NCBI GenBank assembly: GCA_000403945.1
Contig: APFI01000132.1
Location: forward strand, 1 to 21,332
DNA length: 21,332 bases
Source: Desulfovibrio sp. Dsv1
Lineage (GTDB): Bacteria > Desulfobacterota > Desulfovibrionia > Desulfovibrionales > Desulfovibrionaceae
Direction of reading: 5' to 3'
In this document: piece by piece, positions 7,226-12,645 of the stretch
Layout of the letters: each line of letters opens with the position of its first letter
Position numbering within the stretch: the stretch's first letter is position 1
Translations under genes and position numbers: made by a program
The notes under the pieces: model-generated
Databases searched by the model: none
What the model was told of the DNA's origin: nothing
Seen by the model: only the letters and a program-made list of their open reading frames with translations

Positions 7226-7243
7226 ATAACCATGGGGAATTTT

Positions 7244-8338
7244 ATGAAATCGGGTTTCAACATTTTTTCCACCACGACCGGCATTGTGGTCACAGGTTTG
7301 GTTTTCGGCGCGCTGGCCATGTGGCTTCAATACTCGGGTAATCCGGGCAATATGGGGATCTGCGTGGTCTGCTTCAACCGCGATATCGCGGGCGCTGTGG
7401 GCCTGCACCGGGCCGCCGTGGTCCAGTATCTGCGCCCGGAAATCCTGGGCATGGTGCTCGGGGCTTTCATAGCCGCGCTGGCCTTCGGCGAATACAAGCC
7501 GCGCGGCGGATCCTCGCCCGTCATCCGTTTTCTGCTCGGGGCCATCGCGGGCATCGGCGCGCTGGTTTTTCTGGGCTGCCCTTGGCGCGTGATCCTGCGC
7601 CTGGGCGGGGGCGATGCCCACGCACTCTTCGGCCTGGCCGGTCTTGTGACGGGCGTGAGCATTGGCGTCATCTTCTTCCGCAAAGGCTTTTCCTTGGGCC
7701 GCAGCCAAGGCCAGAGCCGAATTTCCGGTCTGGTCCTGCCCGGCATCATGCTCGCCCTAGTGATCCTCTACCTCATGGACCCGCAGATCCAGGGCCAGCC
7801 CCAGAGCGGCGTGCTCTTCTATTCGGTCAAGGGACCCGGTTCCCAGCACGCTCCCTTCCTGCTTTCGCTGGGCGCGGGACTGATCGTGGGTTTTCTGGCC
7901 CAGCGCAGCCGCTTCTGCACCATGGGCGCGCTGCGCGACGTGATGCTCTTCAGGCAGTGGCATCTGGCCCTGGGTTTTCTGGCCATGCTGGCCGCAGCCC
8001 TCGTGCTCAACCTGAGCCTAGGTTCCTTCCACTGGGGCTTTGAAAACCAGCCCATCGCCCAGCCCGACGATTTCTGGAACTTCCTGGGCATGGTCACCGC
8101 CGGGCTGGCCTTCGCTCTGGCGGGCGGATGCCCCGGCCGCCAGCTCTTCATGGCCGGAGAAGGTGACAACGACGCCGCCGTGTTCGCCACAGGTCTGATC
8201 GTGGGCACGGCCATGGCCCACAACTTCGGCATGGCTTCCAGTGGCGCGGGCATCGGCATGCACGGGGCGGCCGCCACCATCAGCGGCCTAATCATCTGCC
8301 TGTTCATCGGCTTTTACAACTGCAAGCGAGGTGCCTGA
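7244..8338 (+). CDS. yedE: YedE-family putative selenium transporter
   Basis: A 364-residue polytopic membrane protein of the YeeE/YedE fold. Two pseudo-repeats are visible, each with paired cysteine motifs: GICVVCFNRD (Cys40, Cys43) with LGCPWR (Cys112), and RFCTMG (Cys225) with AGGCPGRQ (Cys296). Hydrophobic spans cover most of the chain. In YeeE/TsuA relatives such cysteines pass thiosulfate through the membrane. The YedE branch that sits with YedF/SirA-like and DUF3343 genes is associated by comparative genomics with selenium-using bacteria (the seleno_YedE family), so a selenium-compound substrate is likely but not shown. Its TGA overlaps the ATG of the next gene by one base, implying translational coupling. 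Confidence 0.88.
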   Translation: MKSGFNIFSTTTGIVVTGLVFGALAMWLQYSGNPGNMGICVVCFNRDIAGAVGLHRAAVVQYLRPEILGMVLGAFIAALAFGEYKPRGGSSPVIRFLLGAIAGIGALVFLGCPWRVILRLGGGDAHALFGLAGLVTGVSIGVIFFRKGFSLGRSQGQSRISGLVLPGIMLALVILYLMDPQIQGQPQSGVLFYSVKGPGSQHAPFLLSLGAGLIVGFLAQRSRFCTMGALRDVMLFRQWHLALGFLAMLAAALVLNLSLGSFHWGFENQPIAQPDDFWNFLGMVTAGLAFALAGGCPGRQLFMAGEGDNDAAVFATGLIVGTAMAHNFGMASSGAGIGMHGAAATISGLIICLFIGFYNCKRGA

Positions 8339-8556
8339 TGTCCACTCTTATTGATACGCGCGGGCTTTCCTGCCCGCAGCCGGTCCTGCTCTTTCTGAAC
8401 GCCGTCAAGGGAAATGCCGACGGCCCGTTCAGCGTGCTGGTGGACAACGACGCCAGCCGCGAAAATGTAAGCCGTGCGGCCCGCAATCACGGTTTCAGCG
8501 TGGAGGCCCGGACTGAGGACCAGGGCGCGGTTCGGCTGAACATCAGCAAAGCCTGA
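8338..8556 (+). CDS. TusA/SirA-like sulfurtransferase (YedF N-terminal type)
   Basis: A 72-residue one-domain protein with the TusA hallmark DTRGLSCPQP, where Cys12 starts the CPxP motif; TusA proteins carry sulfur as a persulfide on this cysteine. The full-length selenium-linked YedF has a second, DsrE-like half; that half is absent here, and the gene ends cleanly at normal TusA length. It starts inside the yedE stop codon (ATGA-type overlap). Its placement suggests that it takes sulfur or selenium from the YedE transporter on the cytoplasmic side. Confidence 0.88.
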   Translation: MSTLIDTRGLSCPQPVLLFLNAVKGNADGPFSVLVDNDASRENVSRAARNHGFSVEARTEDQGAVRLNISKA

Positions 8557-8571
8557 TCCCGCTTGTATTCC

Positions 8572-8616
8572 GGCGTGGGGTGGGGAATCCGTCATCTGCG
8601 ATCCACACCCCGCGCC
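8572..8616 (+). repeat. Strong intercistronic hairpin in the selenium operon
   Basis: GGCGTGGGGTG (8572-8582) pairs with CACCCCGCGCC (8606-8616): eleven pairs with one G-U, around a 23-base loop. It ends immediately before the GGGGGA ribosome site of the DUF3343 gene. No T-run follows, so it is not a standard terminator. It may protect or cleave the mRNA, or lower translation of the downstream genes. It also covers a GTG at 8580 that would otherwise be an alternative start. Confidence 0.6.
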
Positions 8617-8627
8617 AAGGGGGAAAT

Positions 8628-9221
8628 ATGCCCGGAAAACAACATTCCTGGTTCGCCCGGCTTTCCGGATGCCTGCGGCGTGCCCTGCGCGCCCGGTCCG
8701 CCGGAGAGGCTAAAGCGGGCTTCATTGACCGGGGGCTGCTGATCTTCGCCCACACCGGAGAGGTGATCCAGGCCGAACGCCTGCTGCGCGAGGCCGGTTT
8801 CGCGGTGGAGGTCAAGGGACCGCCGCCGCAACTGCGTACCGGCTGCGACATGGCGGTGGTCTTTCCGCTGCTCAGCCAAGCGGCGGTGCTGGAACGGCTC
8901 AGGCAGTCCGGCATTACGCCGGAGCAGGTGGTCAGCGCCCATGACGTGCTGCTGGAGCCTGTGTCCCTGTTCCAGACCAAGCGCCTGGACCGCTGGCTGA
9001 TGGTGCGCGCGGCCAACATGAAAATCACCATCGACACTGCGGACGAGCGCATCGTCAACATTTCCGGCGGCGGCTGTCCGGACGTGCCCTGGCTGGCCCA
9101 GAGCCTGTGCGGCCTGCGTCTTTCTGAAGCGCCGGACCCACTGAGTCTGGGCCGGACGCTCTGCTGCTACAGTTTGCAGAAGGCCTTTGAGGAATTACGG
9201 AGGCAACGCGCATGTGGCTGA
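8628..9221 (+). CDS. DUF3343 (putative Se/S carrier-like) protein
   Basis: With the ATG at 8628 (GGGGGA just ahead) the product has 197 residues. Residues 35-105 are the DUF3343 domain: LLIFAHTGEVIQAERLLREAGF, then the conserved LRTGCDMAVVF with Cys73. The family is described as a putative Se/S carrier. A second half (130-190) contains Cys150 in SGGGCPDVP, Cys161 and a Cys179-Cys180 pair, which the short DUF3343 proteins lack. The basic N-terminus (RLSGCLRRALRARS) is unusual and not clearly a signal peptide. It overlaps the next gene by 10 bases. A role in moving selenium or sulfur between YedE/TusA-like proteins and a later acceptor is inferred from context. Confidence 0.82.
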   Translation: MPGKQHSWFARLSGCLRRALRARSAGEAKAGFIDRGLLIFAHTGEVIQAERLLREAGFAVEVKGPPPQLRTGCDMAVVFPLLSQAAVLERLRQSGITPEQVVSAHDVLLEPVSLFQTKRLDRWLMVRAANMKITIDTADERIVNISGGGCPDVPWLAQSLCGLRLSEAPDPLSLGRTLCCYSLQKAFEELRRQRACG

Positions 9222-10141
9222 TCGTGGGTACCGTGCCGGATGCGGATTTCGCGCTACGCCCGGACGCCGTTTTTGCTGAAAGCCGGGTGGACGGCGACGC
9301 GCTGACCCTGCCCGGCGGTCGCTGCGTGCCCGTGCGGCGGGGCACGGCGGCTCTGGCCGCCACGGCCCTGCTGGCCTGCGCCTCCTGCGGCTTTCCCGCG
9401 CCCCGCCTGCTCCTGGCCGGAGACACTGGCTCCGGCGCGGGCAGCCGGGCCGCCTATGCCTGGCTGGAAAAGCATCTGCCGAAACTGGCCGCCGCGCCGG
9501 GCAGCCAGACAGGATGCCGGCCCGACGGCCTGGCTGGCCTGACCTTCCACTACCTCTTCCCGGACCTGGATTGGCACAACCGCGTGCTTCTGGCCATCCA
9601 GGCGCTGGAATCCCGGCCGCTGCTGGCGGCCGACGCGGGTTTCATGTATGCGGCCAAGATGAGCGGCTATGCCGACAGTTATGACCTTTTTACGCCTGAC
9701 TTGGGGGAACTGGCCTTTCTGGCCGATGAAAAAGCGCCCCACCCTTTCTACACACGGGGCTTTCTGCTGGCCGAGGAAGAGGATATTCCCGGCATGCTGG
9801 AACGGGCGCGGCGGCGCGGCAGCTGCCCGCCCAACCTTATCGTCAAGGGCAGGGCCGATCATATTGTCTGCGACGGAGAAATCAGGGCCACAGTGTCGAG
9901 TCCCTCGGTGCCGGCCATGGAGTGCATCGGCGGCACGGGCGATCTGGTCACGGGTCTGGTTACGGCATTTCTGGCCGGGGGCCTGCCTCTCTGCCGGGCG
10001 GCGCTTGCCGCCGCGCGGGCCGCGCGCCTGCTGGCCCGGCATTGCGCGCCCACGCCGGCCACTCAGGTGGGAGAACTGATCGCACGCCTGCCGGAAGTGC
10101 TGCGCGCTGAAAGCATGGTCATTTTCGCGCCGCCGGCCTGA
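9212..10141 (+). CDS. NAD(P)H-hydrate dehydratase-like (ribokinase-fold) protein
   Basis: A 309-residue protein resembling the C-terminal kinase-fold domain of NnrD/YjeF: FTPDLGELAFL (160-170) stands for the usual TPHxGE box, LIVKGRADHIV (209-219) for the nucleotide-site strand, and IGGTGDLVTG (239-248) for the GxGD catalytic loop. NnrD repairs hydrated NAD(P)H. The N-terminal epimerase half is absent and the first 60 residues are poorly conserved, so it may be a paralogue with another substrate. GGAGG stands eight bases before the ATG, and the gene starts inside the DUF3343 frame, so it belongs to the selenium operon. Its link to selenium is unexplained. Its end overlaps the convergent MprF-like gene by 23 bases. 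Confidence 0.75.
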   Translation: MWLIVGTVPDADFALRPDAVFAESRVDGDALTLPGGRCVPVRRGTAALAATALLACASCGFPAPRLLLAGDTGSGAGSRAAYAWLEKHLPKLAAAPGSQTGCRPDGLAGLTFHYLFPDLDWHNRVLLAIQALESRPLLAADAGFMYAAKMSGYADSYDLFTPDLGELAFLADEKAPHPFYTRGFLLAEEEDIPGMLERARRRGSCPPNLIVKGRADHIVCDGEIRATVSSPSVPAMECIGGTGDLVTGLVTAFLAGGLPLCRAALAAARAARLLARHCAPTPATQVGELIARLPEVLRAESMVIFAPPA

Positions 10142-11714
10142 GCCGCGTTGCTGAAGAAAACGCGTTCTTTTTCTTGCGACGCTGCCTGTGCCGCAGGGTC
10201 GTCCGCCAGAGCCAGGACACCAGCAGGACAAGAGCAATGCCCGTAAAGGCCCGCAATGTCCGCGAGGCGTTCAAAGGCCGCTCAAAGCTCCAACTCACGG
10301 CGCGGTCCCAGGCCGGATGATAGATAACCCAGCCCAAAAAGAAAACCAACGCCAGAGCGCCCAGGGCTCCGGCCAGCCAGTAAAGAGGAATGGGCTCCTC
10401 CCAGAAGAAGGACGAGCGGTAAAAACGCCGTCGCGCCAGGCCGACGGCCAGCAGCACTACGCCTGCCATCAGGGCCACTTCCCAGGAAAAATCCTTGAGC
10501 AGGGCACCCGCGATGCCCAGAATCAGAAAAAGCACAGCCAGCTTGAAAGCGCGGGACTGACGGCGCTCCAATCCATACGAGGCGAAGAGCAGCGCCGCGC
10601 CGGAAAGAGCGCAGACAAAATGCCCCACAGCCGGCACGCCCTTGGGCAGCCAGGCGTCAAGCAGGGCCGCACTGTGCGGCAGGGTGGGCAGCGTGGCCGA
10701 AACCAGCAGGACAAGGCCTCCCACAAAGGCCGCGTAGGCCGCGATGGAATGCGAGAGCACCGAGAGCCAGCGCCCGGCCTCGCGCAGCATGTAGCGGCGT
10801 TGCCGGGCTTCGTACACGGCCAGCAGCACGGCCGCCGCCAGCAGCGGAATGACGTAGTAAATGAACCGGAAAAGCAGCACTGCGGCAAAGACCATATGCT
10901 CGTGGCCGGTGTGGGTAAGATGCAGGATGACCAGCTCGAATACGCCCACGCCGCCGGGAATGTGGGTCAGCACCACAGCCACTTGGGCCATAAGGTAACT
11001 GGGCAGAAAGTCCAGAAAGCTGATGCCCATGTTGTCGGGCAGCAGTGCATGCATGCAGGCCGCGGCGGCAATGATGTCCACTCCGGCCACGGCAAACTGG
11101 GCCGCCGCGATGTGCGGCGCGGGGAAGACGAATTCCTTGCCGAAAATGCGCACCGGCTTGCGCACCGTGGAACAGAGCGCCAGATAGGAACAGGCGATCA
11201 TAAAAAGAATCACGCCCAAAATACGCACGTCCGCGATGGGCATATGCTTCAGCAACTCGTCGGGAATCACCGGCGGGGCGATCATAAAAATGATGCCACA
11301 CAGGCCCAGCGCGCCCACCCAGAAGGTCACGGCCAGCATGAGCACCAGACGCACGATGTCCGTCAGGGAGAAGCCCCAGGCCGAATAAAAACGGTAACGC
11401 ACGCTGGTGCCGCCCAGCAGCGCGCCGAAGTTGTAGCTGATGGCCTGCCCTACAAAGGAAACCAGAGCCACGCGCGGCAGCGCCAAGTTCTTGCGGATGG
11501 CTTTCAGGGCCAGCCAGTCATAGCCCACCAGAATCATGTAATTAATGACCATGAGCATCAGGGAGAAGCCGATGCGCCCATAGGAGATCTGCTGAATGCT
11601 CTCCCGGATCTGGGTGATGCTGTACGCTTTGAGCTTGTTGTAAAGCAGGTAGATCGCCAGCAGAAAAATGACGGTGATCAGAATGGGGCCCAAATAACGC
11701 AAATATTTTTTCAT
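10119..11714 (-). CDS. MprF-like flippase-domain membrane protein (UPF0104), no synthase domain
   Basis: A 531-residue protein with about a dozen membrane spans. It carries the markers of the lysylphosphatidylglycerol synthase TM family: GALLGGTSVRYRFYSAWGFS (97-116) and THIPGGVGVFELVIL (250-264). In MprF this region flips aminoacylated lipids, and a C-terminal cytosolic domain adds the amino acid; that domain is missing here, with the chain ending in a short basic tail (RHRQRRKKKN). A lipid or lipid-linked substrate is likely, the identity unknown. It is a single-gene unit on the minus strand, convergent with the selenium operon and divergent from greA. No good Shine-Dalgarno precedes the ATG. 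Confidence 0.82.
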   Translation of the reverse strand: MKKYLRYLGPILITVIFLLAIYLLYNKLKAYSITQIRESIQQISYGRIGFSLMLMVINYMILVGYDWLALKAIRKNLALPRVALVSFVGQAISYNFGALLGGTSVRYRFYSAWGFSLTDIVRLVLMLAVTFWVGALGLCGIIFMIAPPVIPDELLKHMPIADVRILGVILFMIACSYLALCSTVRKPVRIFGKEFVFPAPHIAAAQFAVAGVDIIAAAACMHALLPDNMGISFLDFLPSYLMAQVAVVLTHIPGGVGVFELVILHLTHTGHEHMVFAAVLLFRFIYYVIPLLAAAVLLAVYEARQRRYMLREAGRWLSVLSHSIAAYAAFVGGLVLLVSATLPTLPHSAALLDAWLPKGVPAVGHFVCALSGAALLFASYGLERRQSRAFKLAVLFLILGIAGALLKDFSWEVALMAGVVLLAVGLARRRFYRSSFFWEEPIPLYWLAGALGALALVFFLGWVIYHPAWDRAVSWSFERPLNASRTLRAFTGIALVLLVSWLWRTTLRHRQRRKKKNAFSSATRLRPAARK

Positions 11715-11767
11715 GGCATGCCGTATGCTATGCTGACGCGCCGGGGCGCGATTCTTACATTCTTTTC

Positions 11768-11796
11768 AGCATATACGCCACGCGCCGTGCGCGCAA
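11768..11796 (-). promoter_or_regulatory. Candidate promoter for the MprF-like gene
   Basis: On the minus strand TTGCGC (11796-11791) and TATGCT (11773-11768) are separated by 17 bases, about 55 bases before the start codon. The -35 box is weak. A perfect inverted repeat CGCGCC-GG-GGCGCG (11737-11750) lies in the leader between it and the gene. Confidence 0.4.
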
Positions 11797-11849
11797 GCCC
11801 GGGGAGCGGCCGGTCTTTTCCGTCCGTTTGCGGAAAACCGTTTCAGGGC

Positions 11850-11878
11850 TTGACCACGGCGCGGGCAACGACTAGGAT
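11850..11878 (+). promoter_or_regulatory. Sigma70-type promoter of greA
   Basis: TTGACC (11850-11855) and TAGGAT (11873-11878) are separated by exactly 17 bases. The predicted start near 11885 gives greA a leader of about 150 bases, which contains the hairpin and T-run at 11987-12016. Confidence 0.7.
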
Positions 11879-11884
11879 ATGAAA

Positions 11885-12016
11885 GCAGTCACGCTTATAC
11901 CCCTCGGCCGGTTTTCGTTGTGCAGGTTTTTTGCCGTGTCTGCCGTGCTCCCAAAAATTTTTTCAGCAAAAAGCCGCGCATATGCTCCGCTGCCCGGGCA
12001 GCGGACGCTTTTTTTT
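11885..12016 (+). ncRNA. Possible short RNA from the attenuated greA leader
   Basis: A transcript starting at the greA promoter and stopping at the T-run would be about 130 bases, with no open frame of note. E. coli makes such terminated greA leader RNAs (GraL). Sequence similarity to them is not claimed; the parallel is in architecture. Both ends are inferred. Confidence 0.35.
11987..12016 (+). terminator. Terminator-like hairpin inside the greA leader (attenuator candidate)
   Basis: A perfect 18-base palindrome (CCGCTGCCC then GGGCAGCGG, 11987-12004) forms a stem of at least seven GC-rich pairs, extended by one T-A pair, and is followed after four bases by eight T (12009-12016). It lies only 20 bases before the greA start codon and downstream of the greA promoter, so it would stop part of the transcripts before the gene. 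Confidence 0.65.
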
Positions 12017-12035
12017 GTGCGCTGTGAGGTTGGAC

Positions 12036-12524
12036 ATGACAAATATCCCCATTTCCGTGCAAGGCTACAAGAAACTGGAAGAAGAACTGGCCCGCCTGAA
12101 GAGCGAACGCCCGGCCATCATCCAAGCCATCAAGGAAGCCAGGGAAGAAGGCGACCTGCGTGAAAACGCGGGCTACGACGCCGCGCGCGAACGCCAGGGC
12201 ATGGCCGAGGCGCGCATCAAGTACATTGAATCACGCCTGGCACTCTATCATGTGGTTGATCTGGACAAGCTCAGCGGCGACAAGGTCATCTTCGGATCCA
12301 CTGTGGAAGTGGAGGACGTGGACAGCGGAGAAAGCCGCAGCTTCACCATTCTCGGCCCGGACGAGGCTGATCCCGGCAAGGGTTCCATCTCTTTTCTGTC
12401 GCCCGTGGGCCAGGCCCTGCTGGGCAAGGAGGAAGGTGACGAGGTCACGGTGGACATCCCGCGCGGCCGCGTCACCTACGAGGTGATCAGCATCTCCTTC
12501 AACGGCAGCAAAGTACTGGCCTGA
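12036..12524 (+). CDS. greA: Transcript cleavage factor GreA
   Basis: The frame is open further upstream, but homology and GAGG six bases before the ATG put the start at 12036, giving 162 residues. The N-terminal coiled coil (about 1-75) carries the catalytic tip EGDLRENAGYDAARERQ, with Asp40 and Glu43 at the places of the acidic pair that bind the second Mg2+ in the RNA polymerase active site. The C-terminal FKBP-like domain (about 80-160) ends with the typical SPVGQALLGKEEGDEV and RVTYEVISI segments. GreA enters the secondary channel of RNA polymerase and restarts backtracked complexes by cutting the RNA 3' end. Expression is probably attenuated in its leader. Confidence 0.96.
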   Translation: MTNIPISVQGYKKLEEELARLKSERPAIIQAIKEAREEGDLRENAGYDAARERQGMAEARIKYIESRLALYHVVDLDKLSGDKVIFGSTVEVEDVDSGESRSFTILGPDEADPGKGSISFLSPVGQALLGKEEGDEVTVDIPRGRVTYEVISISFNGSKVLA

Positions 12525-12570
12525 GCGGGTAACGGCCGCCCCTGAAAAACGAATCCGCTTCACAAACAAG

Positions 12571-12626
12571 CGCTCATGGACCGGAGCTGTGCTTTAATAG
12601 TGCCTCCCCGGTCCATGAGCGTTTTT
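12571..12626 (+). terminator. Terminator of greA, probably bidirectional
   Basis: CGCTCATGGACCGG (12571-12584) and CCGGTCCATGAGCG (12608-12621) form a perfect 14-bp stem, followed directly by five T (12622-12626). The loop of 23 bases is long for an intrinsic terminator. It lies between the convergent greA and glycosyltransferase genes; on the minus strand the stem is followed by CTTGTTTGTG, a weaker T-rich tail. Confidence 0.85.
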
Positions 12627-12645
12627 CGGCAAAGGCTGCCGGGCT

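Larger units (their letters stand above)
6969..7243 (+). other. Long leader between pyrR and the selenium operon
   Basis: The frame of yedE is open back to a GTG at 7091, but the good ribosome site (GGGGA five bases before the ATG at 7244) and the start of homology put the gene start at 7244. The 275-base leader contains a tiny reading frame (7047-7067), a hairpin right behind its stop (7074-7099), CCGGT/ACCGG (7179-7195) and a perfect 7-bp inverted repeat (GGGCGCG, CGCGCCC, 7210-7225) shortly before the start. I do not recognise a named riboswitch and found no clear promoter. Confidence 0.5.
11715..12035. other. Divergent regulatory region between the MprF-like gene and greA
   Basis: This gap of 321 bases has no gene. 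The left half holds a candidate minus-strand promoter and an inverted repeat for the MprF-like gene. The right half holds the greA promoter, a leader of about 150 bases and a terminator-like hairpin; those elements are listed separately. Confidence 0.6.

Noticed and set aside
7091..7243. Starting YedE at the GTG at 7091
   Set aside because: The added 51 residues look unlike a membrane protein start, and the ATG at 7244 has a good ribosome site and begins at the family's usual N-terminus.
10188..11882. A long plus-strand open frame (564 codons) opposite the MprF-like gene
   Set aside because: The translation is rich in Gln, His, Gly and Arg without any fold signature, and mirrors the codon bias of the real membrane protein gene on the other strand. 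High third-position GC opens such antisense frames.
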